Assembly (NCBI GenBank): GCA_019234815.1
Contig: JAFALA010000090.1
Span: 46,857-110,856, forward strand
DNA: 64,000 nucleotides
Direction of reading: 5' to 3'
Source of the DNA: Burkholderiaceae bacterium
GTDB taxonomy: Bacteria > Pseudomonadota > Gammaproteobacteria > Burkholderiales > Burkholderiaceae_C
Shown here in pieces: positions 37,822 through 48,652 of the stretch. Every line of letters starts with the position of its first letter. The stretch's first letter is position 1. The translations under genes were made by a program, and so were the position numbers. The notes under the pieces are model-generated. The model worked only from the letters and a program-made list of their open reading frames with translations, was not told the DNA's origin and made no database searches.

Positions 37822-39063
37822 TCAAATCTGGTCGACTCGACCAAGCCGGCGCGCGATGTCGCGCACCAGTTCGCGCGCCAGGCTGAGCTTGTCGGCGCGC
37901 GGCAGTTCGCGGTCACCGCTGGCATCGACCAGCAGCAAGGCGTTGTCGTCGCGGCCAAAGGTGGCGGGGCCGAGGTTGCCCACCACGAGCTGGACCTTCT
38001 TGCGAACCAGCTTGTCGCGCGCGTGCCGGGCGAGGTCCTGGCTCTCGGCGGCAAAACCGACGCAAAAGGGCTGGTGCCGCGGGTCCTGGGCCGCCTGCGC
38101 GGCAACGGCGGCGAGGATGTCGGGGTTCTCGGTCAGATCGAACGAAAGCACGGAACTGTCCCCCGTCTGTTTCTTGACCTTGTGCGCATGGGCCTGGACG
38201 GGCCGCCAATCGGCCACCGCGGCCGTGCCGATGAACACGTCAAAGGCGCTGGCGCGCGGCAGCACGGCGTCGAACATCTGCTGCGCCGTCTGCACGTCGA
38301 TGCGCGTCACGCCGCGCGGCGTCGGCAGGTGCACAGGGCCGGCCACCAGCGTCACGTCGGCGCCCGCCTGGGCAGCAGCCTGCGCCACCGCGAAGCCCAT
38401 CTTGCCGCTGGACAGATTGGTCAGGCCGCGCACCGGGTCTATGGGCTCGAAGGTGGGGCCCGCGGTGAGCAGCAGTTTTTTGCCGGCCAGGACCTTGGGT
38501 TGGAAGAAGGCCACCACCTCGTCGAACAGCTCGGAGGCTTCCAGCATGCGGCCGTCCCCCACTTCACCGCAGGCCTGGTCGCCATGGTCAGGACCGAATA
38601 CGAGTGCGCCATCGGCCCGGAGTTGTGCCACATTGCGCTGCGTGGCCGGGTGCGCCCACATTTCGCGGTTCATGGCCGGCGCCACCGCGAGCGGGCACCG
38701 ATCAAGCGGACGCGCGAGCGCCGTCAGGCTGAGCAACTCATCGGCCCGCCCCTGCGCCAGCTTGGCGATGAAATCGGCGCTGGCCGGCGCGATCAGCATC
38801 AGGTCGGCCTCGCGGCTGAGGTTGATGTGCGCCATGTTGTTGTCTTCACGGGCGTCCCACTGGCTGGTGTAGACCGGCCGGTTCGAGAGCGCCTGCATGG
38901 TGACGGGCGTGATGAAGGCCTGCGCGGCCTCGGTCATGACGACCTGTACCATGGCGCCGGCCTTCACGAGCAGGCGTGTCAGCTCGGCGATCTTGTAGCA
39001 GGCGATGCCGCCGGACAGGCCCAGCAGCACGTGCCGGCCCGAGAGTTGTTGTGCGTCAGACAT
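37822..39063 (-). CDS. coaBC: Bifunctional phosphopantothenoylcysteine decarboxylase / synthetase
   Basis: 413 residues. The N-terminal CoaC flavoprotein half has GLSGGIACYKIAELTR, MAHINLSREADL (active His) and VAPAMNREMW, with GDGRM at its end. The C-terminal CoaB half starts KKLLLTAGPTFEPIDPVRGLTN and has DFDLTENPDILA-type nucleotide contacts. It makes 4'-phosphopantetheine on the way to coenzyme A. Lies between trmB and dut on the minus strand. Confidence 0.96.
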   Translation of the reverse strand: MSDAQQLSGRHVLLGLSGGIACYKIAELTRLLVKAGAMVQVVMTEAAQAFITPVTMQALSNRPVYTSQWDAREDNNMAHINLSREADLMLIAPASADFIAKLAQGRADELLSLTALARPLDRCPLAVAPAMNREMWAHPATQRNVAQLRADGALVFGPDHGDQACGEVGDGRMLEASELFDEVVAFFQPKVLAGKKLLLTAGPTFEPIDPVRGLTNLSSGKMGFAVAQAAAQAGADVTLVAGPVHLPTPRGVTRIDVQTAQQMFDAVLPRASAFDVFIGTAAVADWRPVQAHAHKVKKQTGDSSVLSFDLTENPDILAAVAAQAAQDPRHQPFCVGFAAESQDLARHARDKLVRKKVQLVVGNLGPATFGRDDNALLLVDASGDRELPRADKLSLARELVRDIARRLGRVDQI

Positions 39064-39091
39064 GGGGAGGGACTCTAGCAGGCTGACCGCT

Positions 39092-39802
39092 TCATGGCTT
39101 GCGGCGGAACACCAGGTCCCAGACGCCGTGGCCGAGCTTGAGGCCGCGGCTCTCGAACTTGGTCAGCGGCCGGTAGGCGGGTTTCTCGGCATAGGCGCTT
39201 GCCGTGTTCTCGAGCAGCGGCTCGGCGCTCAGTACCTCCAGCATCTGCTGCGCATAGGGCTCCCAGTCGGTGGCGCAATGCAGGTAGCCGCCGGGCCGGA
39301 TGTGGTGCACGAGCTTGGCAACGAATGGCGCCTGGATCAGGCGGCGCTTGTTATGGCGCTTCTTGTGCCAGGGGTCGGGAAAGAAGATGTGCACGCCGGC
39401 CAGGCTGCCCGGCGCGATCATGTGCTCCAGCACCTCGACGGCGTCGTGCTGGAAGATGCGCACATTGCTGAGCCGCTTCTCGTCGATGTGCTTGAGCAAG
39501 GCGCCCACGCCCGGCTCATGCACCTCGCAGCCCAGGAAATCATGGTCCGGCAAGGCCTGCGCGATCTTGGCCGTGGCGTCGCCCATGCCAAACCCGATCT
39601 CGAACACCACCGGCGCCTGGCGCCCGAACACCAGCTCGGGCTGCAGCAGCTCAGCGCGGAACGGAAGCACGAAACGGGGCCCCAGTTCCAGCAAGGCCTT
39701 CTGCTGGCCCGTGCCCATGCGGCCGGCACGCACCACGAAGCTCTTGATGCCGCGACGCGGTGCGTCCGCCTCAGGAGCGGCCTTGGGACTGGATTCGGTC
39801 AT
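39092..39802 (-). CDS. trmB: tRNA (guanine-N7)-methyltransferase
   Basis: 236 residues from ATG 39802. [14 protein letters not shown] is the SAM site, and [17 protein letters not shown] is the diagnostic TrmB motif with the catalytic Asp. It methylates G46 in the tRNA variable loop. The ORF track extends 52 codons upstream into antisense of cdd. It lies 28 bp upstream of coaBC. Confidence 0.96.
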   Translation of the reverse strand: MTESSPKAAPEADAPRRGIKSFVVRAGRMGTGQQKALLELGPRFVLPFRAELLQPELVFGRQAPVVFEIGFGMGDATAKIAQALPDHDFLGCEVHEPGVGALLKHIDEKRLSNVRIFQHDAVEVLEHMIAPGSLAGVHIFFPDPWHKKRHNKRRLIQAPFVAKLVHHIRPGGYLHCATDWEPYAQQMLEVLSAEPLLENTASAYAEKPAYRPLTKFESRGLKLGHGVWDLVFRRKP

Positions 39803-39845
39803 GGTGTGCGCGAGCGAAATTCTGGAGGGGCTGAAGTCTAGCAAC

Positions 39846-40274
39846 TTACAAATCGAGATGCCCCGGACCGAAGCTGGCCGGCAGCAGTTGCGCCAGGGTC
39901 CAATGCTGGCGTATGCCGCCGGGATCGGCCGCGATGACGAGCAGATCGTCGGCGCCAAATTCCCGCAATTTCTGCCGACAGCCGCCGCAGGGCGTGATGA
40001 TGGTGGGCCCCGGTCCGCTGACCAGCACCGCGGTCGCGCGCCGCCCCCCTGCCATCACCATCGCGCCCAGCGCCGTGGCCTCGGCGCACCAACCTTGCGG
40101 ATAGGCTGAATTCTCGACATTGCAGCCGCCGTGGATGCGGCCCTGCTCGTCGAGCACGGCGGCGCCCACGGCAAAGCGCGAGTACGGCGCATAGGCGTGC
40201 TGGCGCGCGGCCAGCGAGGCCCGCAGCAAGGCTTGGACGAGGCTGTCGGACAAAGGAAGCGGAGGAAGATTCAT
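39846..40274 (-). CDS. cdd: Cytidine deaminase
   Basis: 142 residues from ATG 40274. The homotetrameric-type zinc site is intact: [17 protein letters not shown] (Cys ligand plus catalytic Glu) and TPCGGCRQ (two Cys). It deaminates cytidine and deoxycytidine in pyrimidine salvage. Divergent from feoA (126 bp between starts). Confidence 0.95.
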   Translation of the reverse strand: MNLPPLPLSDSLVQALLRASLAARQHAYAPYSRFAVGAAVLDEQGRIHGGCNVENSAYPQGWCAEATALGAMVMAGGRRATAVLVSGPGPTIITPCGGCRQKLREFGADDLLVIAADPGGIRQHWTLAQLLPASFGPGHLDL

Positions 40275-40320
40275 AGGCTTGACCCAACGCAAAGCAAGAA
40301 CTCGACACTGCAATTACGCA

Positions 40321-40350
40321 TTGCGAATGCGAGTCTTTCTCATTTAGAAT
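40321..40350 (+). promoter_or_regulatory. Fur-box-containing promoter of feoAB
   Basis: AATGCGAGTCTTTCTCATT (40326-40344) is an imperfect palindrome (AATGxGA-N5-TCxCATT) close to the 19-bp Fur consensus. It sits in the spacer between TTGCGA (-35, 40321) and TAGAAT (-10, 40345), separated by 18 bp, 50-60 bp before feoA. Fur with Fe2+ bound here would block RNA polymerase directly, so feoAB should be expressed under iron limitation. Confidence 0.75.
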
Positions 40351-40400
40351 GCGGTACGCTTTTTGCGATTGTCGTGCTTTCCCGCTTGATTTGAGCTCCC

Positions 40401-40672
40401 ATGACCCACACTTCGAAATTCACGCTCGCGCATGCCCGAACCGGCCAGGCGCACCGGGTCAAAGGCCTGCGCGCGCCCAGCCATGCGCCGGAATGGATCC
40501 AATGGCTGGAGGAGATCGGCTTTGTCGATGGCGAACACGTCAGCGTGCTGGCGCGCGGCCTGCCCGGCTCCGATCCGCTGGTCATACGCATCGGTCAGTC
40601 GACCTTTGCGCTGCGCAAGGCCGAGGCTGAATGCGTGGAGTTGCACGACGGCATGCATGCGGAGCAAGCGGC

Positions 40673-40676
<4 letters not shown>
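40401..40676 (+). CDS. feoA: Ferrous iron transport accessory protein FeoA
   Basis: 91 residues, SH3-like FeoA domain: AHRVKGLRAPSHAPEWIQWLEEIGFVDGEHVSVLARGLPGSDPLVIRIGQSTFALRKAEA (split by pattern). FeoA is a small cytoplasmic partner of FeoB. It is the first gene after the Fur-box promoter and overlaps feoB by four bases (ATGA). Confidence 0.92.
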
Positions 40677-42541
<1,865 letters not shown>

Positions 42542-42596
42542 TCGCCAGAGAAAGAACTGCCGGGTCTTGGCGAATGGGCCCGCCGTGGCCCGCCCG

Positions 42597-43526
42597 TCAT
42601 GCGGACTGAGGCGACTCTGAAAGCATCAGCCTCGCCCCAACGACTTCCGCCAGCCAGTCCATCACCACCCGCACGCGCCGCGACAGATTGCGGCGGTGCG
42701 CATAGACCAGGGTGAGCGGCATCGGCGGCGCGAGGTGCTCAGGCAGCACCTCCACCAGCAAGCCGTTCGCCAGCAAGTCGTCAACGCCCAGGTGCGGCGC
42801 CTGGATCAGCCCCAAGCCCGCCAGGCAGGCCGCCTGATAGGCCTCGGCGTTGTTGACCGTGACCGCGCCGGCCATGGCGTGGTGCGCCACGGCACCGTCG
42901 CGTCCCTGCGTTTCAAAGCCACCCGAGCGCGCACCCAGCGTGCCCACGTAATGCACCAGCCGGTGCTGCGCCAGGTCGGCCAAGGTGCGCGGCGTGCCCA
43001 TGGCCGCGAGGTAGGCGGGGCTGGCGCAATTGGCCATGTGCAGCAGGCCCAGCGGCCGCGCGACCAGCCCGGCGTCTCCCACCGCCCCTGCGCGCAACAC
43101 GCAGTCGAAGCCCTCGCGCACCAGGTCGACGCGGCGCTCGGTGCTGCTGATCTCGACCTCCAGCGCGGGGTGGCGCTGCAACAGGTCCGGCAATTGCGGG
43201 ATCACCACGTTGCGCGCGAGCCCCGTGGACATGTCGATACGCACGCGTCCGCGCAACAGCGCACCCCCGGGGTGCTGGAACATGGCCTGGAAGTCGTCCA
43301 GCTCTGCCAGCAGGTCCTTGCAGCGCTCATAGCAGGCCTGGCCGTCCTGCGTGAGCTGCACGCGCCGGGTGGTGCGGTGCAAGAGGCGCGTACCAAGCTG
43401 GGTTTCGAGCTGCTGCACGGCCAGCGAGGCGCTGGCCTTGGGCAGGCCCAGGGCCTCGGCGGCCTGGGTGAAGCTGGCCAGTTCGGCCACGCGCGTGAAA
43501 ACCTGCATGCATTCAATGGGGCTCAT
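42597..43526 (-). CDS. LysR-type transcriptional regulator (CrgA/AaeR-like subgroup)
   Basis: 309 residues. Start ATG 43526 is preferred (MSPIECMQVFTRVAELASF); GTG 43532 is the track start. The HTH is SFTQAAEALGLPKASASLAVQQLE, and the effector domain ends in RRVRVVMDWLAEVV, as in the large group of LysR proteins beside oxidoreductases. Divergent from the SDR gene across a 115-bp AT-rich region, so that gene is the probable target. Confidence 0.92.
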   Translation of the reverse strand: MSPIECMQVFTRVAELASFTQAAEALGLPKASASLAVQQLETQLGTRLLHRTTRRVQLTQDGQACYERCKDLLAELDDFQAMFQHPGGALLRGRVRIDMSTGLARNVVIPQLPDLLQRHPALEVEISSTERRVDLVREGFDCVLRAGAVGDAGLVARPLGLLHMANCASPAYLAAMGTPRTLADLAQHRLVHYVGTLGARSGGFETQGRDGAVAHHAMAGAVTVNNAEAYQAACLAGLGLIQAPHLGVDDLLANGLLVEVLPEHLAPPMPLTLVYAHRRNLSRRVRVVMDWLAEVVGARLMLSESPQSA

Positions 43527-43641
43527 GGTCACTTAATTGGTTTAAAAATTTGAACAAACAAATTAATTATTTGCTATTTATGCATTTTTTCCAGACAAAT
43601 AAAGTGCCAGGCATCGCAACCACCTGACGCTAGGCCTGACC
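43527..43641. promoter_or_regulatory. AT-rich divergent control region of LysR/SDR pair
   Basis: 115 bp, far richer in A+T than its neighbours. It holds an inverted repeat CAAAT-N5-ATTTG (43559-43573) and related half sites (TTTAAAAATTTG). This is the size and form of a LysR regulator site. The precise operator and both promoters are inferred. Confidence 0.45.
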
Positions 43642-44418
43642 ATGACGACCCATACCGCATCCTCCGCCCCCATCGCGCTCATCACCGGCGGCAGCCGCGG
43701 CCTGGGCCGCAACGCGGCGCTACAGATGGCGCGCGAAGGCATCGACGTGATCCTGACCTACCGCAGCCGCGCCGACGAAGCACAGGCCGTGGCGGCCGAA
43801 ATCGAAAACATGGGCCGCTGCGCCGTGGCCCTGCCGCTGGATGTCGGCCGCAGCAGCAGCTTCAAGGATTTCACCGGACAAGTGCGCGAGGCGCTGGCGC
43901 GCACTTGGTCGCGCGAGCAGTTCAACTTCCTCGTCAACAACGCGGGCATCGGCATCCACGCAGCGTTCGCCGACACCACCGAAGCGCAGTTCGACGAGCT
44001 CATGGCCGTCCACCTCAAGGGGCCCTTCTTCCTCACCCAGGCCCTGCTGCCGCTGCTGGCCGACGGCGGGCGCATCGTCAATCTGTCCTCGGGCCTCGCG
44101 CGCTTCGCGCTGCCGGGCTACGCGGCCTACGCCACGATGAAGGGCGGCATGGAGGTGCTGACGCGCTATTTGGCCAAGGAACTGGGGCCGCGCGGCATCG
44201 CCGTCAACATCGTGGCGCCGGGCGCCATCGAAACCGATTTCGGCGGCGGCACGGTGCGCGACAACGCCCAGGTGAACGCCTTCGTCGCCTCGCAGACGGC
44301 GCTGGGCCGCGTGGGCCTGCCCGACGACATCGGCGGCGTGATCACCTCCCTGCTGCAGCCGGCAAACCGCTGGATCAACGCCCAGCGCATCGAGGCCTCG
44401 GGCGGCATGTTTCTGTAA
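43642..44418 (+). CDS. Short-chain dehydrogenase/reductase
   Basis: 258 residues, classical SDR. TGGSRGLGR (NADP-type glycine loop with Arg), NNAGIG, the catalytic Ser in VNLSSGLARF, YAAYATMKGG with Tyr and Lys, and PGAIETDF are all present. Likely acts on an unknown carbonyl. Divergent from a LysR regulator and ends 9 bp before the convergent epimerase-like gene. Confidence 0.93.
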   Translation: MTTHTASSAPIALITGGSRGLGRNAALQMAREGIDVILTYRSRADEAQAVAAEIENMGRCAVALPLDVGRSSSFKDFTGQVREALARTWSREQFNFLVNNAGIGIHAAFADTTEAQFDELMAVHLKGPFFLTQALLPLLADGGRIVNLSSGLARFALPGYAAYATMKGGMEVLTRYLAKELGPRGIAVNIVAPGAIETDFGGGTVRDNAQVNAFVASQTALGRVGLPDDIGGVITSLLQPANRWINAQRIEASGGMFL

Positions 44419-44427
44419 GGCGCGGCT

Positions 44428-45390
44428 TCAGGCCAGGCAGCCCAGTCCCCGCAAGGTCTGTTCGACCGCCGCATCCAAAGGCGTGTGCGGTTCGCTGCCG
44501 AGAAAGGCCTGCAGCTTGCGGTTGTCCAGCCTGAGCGGGCGCTGCCACAAATAGCGCATTTCCAGCAGCTCCCGCGACAGGGGATGAACCGGGCTCGCCA
44601 GGCGCAGCAGCCACCACGGCAGGCGGCGCACCGCCACCGCCCGGCCGATGGCGCGGCGCATGGCATCGATCATCAAATCTCCTGACGCCAGCCAATGCCC
44701 GCCGAAATTGAAATGGGCCGCCACGCCCAAATCGGGCTCGCGCTCCAGCAAGGCGGCGACCGTGCCGCCCAGGTCGGGCAGATAGGCCCAGGCATGCCCG
44801 AGCGCGAGGTCGCCGGGGTAGGTGATGGCGTGGGCGCGCCGTCCGGGCCTGACCATGGCCGCGCTGAACCAGGAATTGACCGATGCATGCGAGCCGAAGA
44901 AGTCGCCAGCCCGCACCATCAGGCTGCGCATGCCGCGCGACGAGGCCTGCTCAATCATCTCCTCCATCTCCAGCCGGATCCAGCCCTTGACAGTGTCGGG
45001 GCGCTTCGCCGTGTCCTCAGCCACCCGATCGCCGCCGTCGCGCCCGTAGACATAGACGTTGGCCGGGAACACCAGGCGGGCGTCCGCCGCCTGCGCCGCC
45101 GCAATGGCGTTGCCCAGCATGGGCAGCGCCAGTTCGCGCCAACCCTGGTAGCGAGGCGGATTGACGCCATGCACGACGACGTCGCAGCCTCGCGCCGCTT
45201 CCACCACCTGGCTGCGCTGCATGGCGTCGCCGACATGCACCTCGACAGACGGGTGGACGGGCTGCCCCGTGCTCTGTCCCGAGGCTCTGCGCAGCGTGCG
45301 CACTCGCCACCCGCGCTCAATCAGGGCTTGGGCCGTCGCCGCCCCAAAACTGCCAGCCGCACCCAACACGAATGCCGTACCGCGCGCCAT
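44428..45390 (-). CDS. NAD(P)-dependent epimerase/dehydratase (extended SDR)
   Basis: 320 residues from ATG 45390, with AGGGGTG upstream. VLGAAGSFGAATAQALIERG is the Rossmann glycine motif. An active-site YVYGRDGG stretch stands where many extended SDRs carry Tyr-x-x-x-Lys; here the Lys is missing, so it may be an atypical (nucleotide-sensing or NmrA-like) member. Divergent from a LysR regulator, its probable controller. Confidence 0.8.
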   Translation of the reverse strand: MARGTAFVLGAAGSFGAATAQALIERGWRVRTLRRASGQSTGQPVHPSVEVHVGDAMQRSQVVEAARGCDVVVHGVNPPRYQGWRELALPMLGNAIAAAQAADARLVFPANVYVYGRDGGDRVAEDTAKRPDTVKGWIRLEMEEMIEQASSRGMRSLMVRAGDFFGSHASVNSWFSAAMVRPGRRAHAITYPGDLALGHAWAYLPDLGGTVAALLEREPDLGVAAHFNFGGHWLASGDLMIDAMRRAIGRAVAVRRLPWWLLRLASPVHPLSRELLEMRYLWQRPLRLDNRKLQAFLGSEPHTPLDAAVEQTLRGLGCLA

Positions 45391-45472
45391 ATGCACCCCT
45401 TCAGTTTCAATCGGATGCTGAATATTAGGGTTCGGATGTATAAACGTAAATCGACGTTCGTGAATAGCATTC

Positions 45473-46390
45473 ATGCAAAAACGTATGAACAAGCCTGAGC
45501 CTGCATTGTCCTGGGAACATTTGCGTTATTTCCTGGCCGTGATGGAACACGGAACGCTCTCGGCCGCCGCCCGCAAGCTGGGAGCGACGCAGCCGACGAT
45601 GGGTCGGCACATCGACGCCCTGGAAGCGGAAATCGGCGGCCCGCTGTTCACACGCTCCAGGCACGGCCTGCTGCCCAACGACAAGGCGCGCGCGCTGCTG
45701 CCCCATGCGCAGACCATGGCGTCCGCGGCGGACGCGCTGCTCCGGTCCGCCACCGGAGATGCCGATGCGGCCCTGTCCGGCGCCGTGCGGATTTCCGCCA
45801 GCGAAATGATGGGAAGCGAAGTGCTGCCGGAGATCCTGGCCCGCTTCGCCATCCAGCATCCCGGCGTCCACGTGGAGCTGCTGCTCAGCGACCAGCCCGC
45901 CGATCTGCTGCGGCGGGATGCCGACATTGCCGTGCGCATGTTCCGTCCCACCCAGGGGGCGCTGCGCGCGGCACGCGCCGGGCGGGTCGGCGTGGCCCTG
46001 TATGCCCACAGCGCCTACGCGGCGCGCAAGGGCATGCCCAAGACCCTGGCGGACGCGCGCTCGCATGTGCTGATCGGGTATGACCGCAACCCGCTTGGCA
46101 TCCAGGCCGTCAAGCAGGCTGGCCTGGCGCTGCGCCGCGAGGATTTCAGCTTCCGATGCGACCGCGAAACCTCGCAGCTCGCGGCGCTTCGCGCAGGCTA
46201 CGGCATTGGCGCCTGCCAACAGCCCATCGCCCGCCGTGACCCGCAGCTCCTGCCGCTCTTCCAGGACAAGCCGCTCTTCGAGCTGGAGGTCTGGGTGGCC
46301 ATGCACGCAGAGCTGCGCGCAGAGCCGCGGATGAGCGCCCTGTTCCGCCACCTGCAGTCGAGTTTGCGCGCCTATTGCGAATCACGATAA
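45473..46390 (+). CDS. LysR-type transcriptional regulator
   Basis: 305 residues (ATG 45473; Met5 at 45485 also possible). The HTH is TLSAAARKLGATQPTMGRHIDALE, and the effector domain spans ~95-300. Paired divergently with the epimerase-like gene through an 82-bp region containing AACG-N8-CGTT. Third LysR in the window arranged beside an oxidoreductase or cupin gene. Confidence 0.92.
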   Translation: MQKRMNKPEPALSWEHLRYFLAVMEHGTLSAAARKLGATQPTMGRHIDALEAEIGGPLFTRSRHGLLPNDKARALLPHAQTMASAADALLRSATGDADAALSGAVRISASEMMGSEVLPEILARFAIQHPGVHVELLLSDQPADLLRRDADIAVRMFRPTQGALRAARAGRVGVALYAHSAYAARKGMPKTLADARSHVLIGYDRNPLGIQAVKQAGLALRREDFSFRCDRETSQLAALRAGYGIGACQQPIARRDPQLLPLFQDKPLFELEVWVAMHAELRAEPRMSALFRHLQSSLRAYCESR

Positions 46391-46444
46391 TGAACGCTTG
46401 TCCCGGGCAAACACCAAACCAACATCAGGCAAGGCGGCTCGAAC

Positions 46445-46873
46445 ATGAAGATCATTCATGCATTGATCGCGGTGGGGCTGGCTGGCGGCGGTTACCACTA
46501 CTGGAAGCACCATCGCGAGCACGCGGCCGCCATGGCATCAGGCCCGTCCACCAGTGCCGGCCCTTTTGTCGCCCTGCCACCGGCCGACGGACAGGACCCC
46601 GCCACGGTCTTCGTCGTCGCGGCGCAGAACTGCCCGCATGCCGACGCCCAAAGAGCCGACCGACTCGCCGAGGCGCTTGCGCAAAGAGGCATCCCGGTCC
46701 AGCGCACCCATGACGTCCGTTTCCACTTCCATAGCCGGCCCGACAGCACCGTCGTGGATCGAATGAACGGCATCATGAACGGCCCCTTGCCCGTCGTCTT
46801 CGTGCGCGGCCGCGCCAAATCAAACCCATCCCTTGATGAAGTTATCGCGGAATTCAAGGATGAGCACAAATGA
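46445..46873 (+). CDS. Membrane-anchored thioredoxin-fold-like protein of unknown function
   Basis: 142 residues. An N-terminal hydrophobic segment (IIHALIAVGLAGGGYHYW) acts as an anchor or signal. After it the order strand (ATVFVVAAQ), Cys (NCPHAD), helix (ADRLAEALAQRG), strand (IPVQRTHDV), helix, LPVVFVRGR (cis-Pro position) and final helix (DEVIAEFKDEH) matches the thioredoxin/glutaredoxin fold, with a single Cys rather than CxxC. His-rich segments (HYWKHHREH, RFHFHSR) might bind metal. The redox role is inferred. Confidence 0.65.
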   Translation: MKIIHALIAVGLAGGGYHYWKHHREHAAAMASGPSTSAGPFVALPPADGQDPATVFVVAAQNCPHADAQRADRLAEALAQRGIPVQRTHDVRFHFHSRPDSTVVDRMNGIMNGPLPVVFVRGRAKSNPSLDEVIAEFKDEHK

Positions 46874-47201
46874 AATCTACGGCCATGGCGGCAGCGGCTG
46901 GTCGCTATCCTGGGGATCGGCGCAAGTCGCGATGGGCTGGGTGCTTCCTCACCGGCCCCGCCATCTGGCCGTCATCGGCGCTGGCGCGATCGGACTGACG
47001 ACGGCCCGCGTTGCGCAGCGCGCGGGCTTGCGTGTACACATCTACTTGAATGATCGCGGCCACGACCTGTTCGTCGTGCCCAGACGCGACGGCCTTCTCG
47101 TCGCCACCCAGGAAACCCGCGACTTTGGCAACGCGGACGCGCGTATCGATTGGGCAGTGTCCGAAGGTGCAGTGGAACGGCTGGGGGCGTTGTTTGGGTG
47201 A
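46860..47201 (+). pseudogene. Remnant of an FAD-dependent oxidoreductase (D-amino-acid-oxidase-like)
   Basis: Reading from ATG 46860 the frame begins with EIYGHGGSGWSLSWGSAQ, followed by LAVIGAGAIGLTTARVAQRAGLRVHIY (dinucleotide fold). In intact homologues these segments lie inside a protein of about 400 residues. Here the segment before the GHGG motif is missing. After HIY the sequence jumps to the C-terminal LFVVPRRDGLLVATQE...AVERLGALF, so roughly 300 residues are deleted. It overlaps the end of the preceding gene. A 113-residue relic that cannot form a complete FAD fold. Confidence 0.7.
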
Positions 47202-47432
47202 GGGTCAGCGGCCTATACGCCCTGGTGCCCCTCTTATCGTGCTGACCCGTTTGCCGGAATCTGGCGGCCATTCATGACCTTCTGCGTACTTTCGTCGCGA
47301 TCACATCCATAGAATAGAGCGATGGTGGCATCCGATATGTGCCACTTTTTTCTTGCCAGCAGGCCGGAATGGATGTGCCCCGCTTCATTCGAGGAATTCA
47401 CCCGCCTTGGCCTGCTCATCGGGTGAACTAAT

Positions 47433-48191
47433 GTGAAAAGGTTTCCAATTCAATTGCTCTGCCTGACTGCTGCGCTCCAAATCTCAGTCGCCAGGGCCGA
47501 TCGATACGAGTTGCTGGTCTACAGTGACGATCTACCCGGCAAGGGTGAGTCCGAATTCGAGGAATTGCTCAGCGTAGCCAAACCCCGCGACATCAGTGCA
47601 TTTCCTGGCCCCACCGTTTGGCAATCGCATACGGAAGTGAATTACGGTCTAGGTAAAGGGTGGGAAATCGGCGTGGAGGGGCACGCAACTGCCAGCGGCA
47701 CGTCGCGAAAATTCGGTGGACTGGCGGTGGAAGTCGAGTACGTGGATGAACATGACGAAGCGCGCGGTTTCTATTGGGGGATACGGGCCGACATCGGCCG
47801 CCAGGCCTCGTACTATGAAGACGACTGGGGAAGCGCCATCGACGTCAATCCAATTCTTGGTTACCGCAATTCTGGATTTCATCTGGTTCTGAATCCGTCC
47901 CTCGAAGTTCCCTTGGGAGGGGCCAAGAGTTCGTTGTCTCTCCAGCCCTCAGCCAAGGCAGCGTGGCAAATCCCGGATCGCAGCGAAGTCGGATTCGAGT
48001 ACTTTGGCGACTGGGGCAGCCTGCGCCAGCAGTTTTCGAGCCCACAGCGCAACCAGACGCTGTATCTCGTCTGGGACGGGCAGGGAACCTGGGGACATTT
48101 CAATGTCGGAATGGGCAAATCAATACGGACCAGTGCCGGTACGCCCGACAACTGGGTGCTCAAGCTTGGCGTGCAAGTTGAATTGGACTGA
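47433..48191 (+). CDS. Exported beta-rich (outer-membrane-like) protein of unknown function
   Basis: 252 residues from GTG 47433 (the overlapping ATG 47431 is followed directly by a stop). Signal peptide KRFPIQLLCLTAALQISVARA. The mature part alternates polar and hydrophobic residues in short strands ending in aromatic residues (WEIGVEGHATASG, GFYWGIRADIGR, GFHLVLNPSLEVPLG, GHFNVGMGKSIR) and finishes in WVLKLGVQVELD, as outer-membrane barrels do. G+C is 50-55 %, lower than neighbours, suggesting transfer. Function unknown. Confidence 0.7.
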   Translation: MKRFPIQLLCLTAALQISVARADRYELLVYSDDLPGKGESEFEELLSVAKPRDISAFPGPTVWQSHTEVNYGLGKGWEIGVEGHATASGTSRKFGGLAVEVEYVDEHDEARGFYWGIRADIGRQASYYEDDWGSAIDVNPILGYRNSGFHLVLNPSLEVPLGGAKSSLSLQPSAKAAWQIPDRSEVGFEYFGDWGSLRQQFSSPQRNQTLYLVWDGQGTWGHFNVGMGKSIRTSAGTPDNWVLKLGVQVELD

Positions 48192-48408
48192 CGTAATGGC
48201 ATGCCATTTTTCAGCCAACGACAGTTTTGCGGCGCCCAACCCGGCGCAATGAATGGCAGAAATGAGGTGTCGAGAGCGCACCTATCCCCAAACAAGCCCC
48301 CCTTTGGAAGGGTTGACCCCAGACTGCCCCTCAGGTCCACTCCACTGTCAAATCCAGATTAAATGACAGCGAGTGTCGATCTCACTCGGCATCGCTGAAG
48401 GAGTTGCG

Positions 48409-48612
48409 ATGAACCAAAAGACTTATATTCTCGGCAGCTTTCTTGCGGCGACTGCGGGCATTTGTGGCTGGCTGACTGGCAATGCCCTGCTCTACATCGT
48501 CAGCGGGATTGCGATGGGCAGCGTGGGCACGTCCATTTACGAGAGGACCAAACGAAGCGATGCGTGGAAGGCCTCGCAATTCCACAGCACGCAGCAGTCG
48601 AGCTTTCGTTGA
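48409..48612 (+). CDS. Small membrane protein
   Basis: 67 residues from ATG 48409, with a strong AAGGAG six bases before it; the track start at 48373 is not supported. It has two hydrophobic segments (ILGSFLAATAGICGWL and ALLYIVSGIAMGSVGTS) with a short turn, then a polar, basic tail (YERTKRSDAW). Not recognised. A CGAGTG-N7-CACTCG inverted repeat lies 21-39 bp before the start. Isolated between the barrel-like protein and a convergent acetyltransferase. Confidence 0.6.
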   Translation: MNQKTYILGSFLAATAGICGWLTGNALLYIVSGIAMGSVGTSIYERTKRSDAWKASQFHSTQQSSFR

Positions 48613-48652
48613 ATGGCCGCAACACTCATCCATTGAATCGATGAAAGCGTCG

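Noticed and set aside
47202-47248. GGGTCAGC ... GCTGACCC as a terminator
   Set aside because: The 31-base loop is long and there is no T-run; it is noted only as a possible scar.
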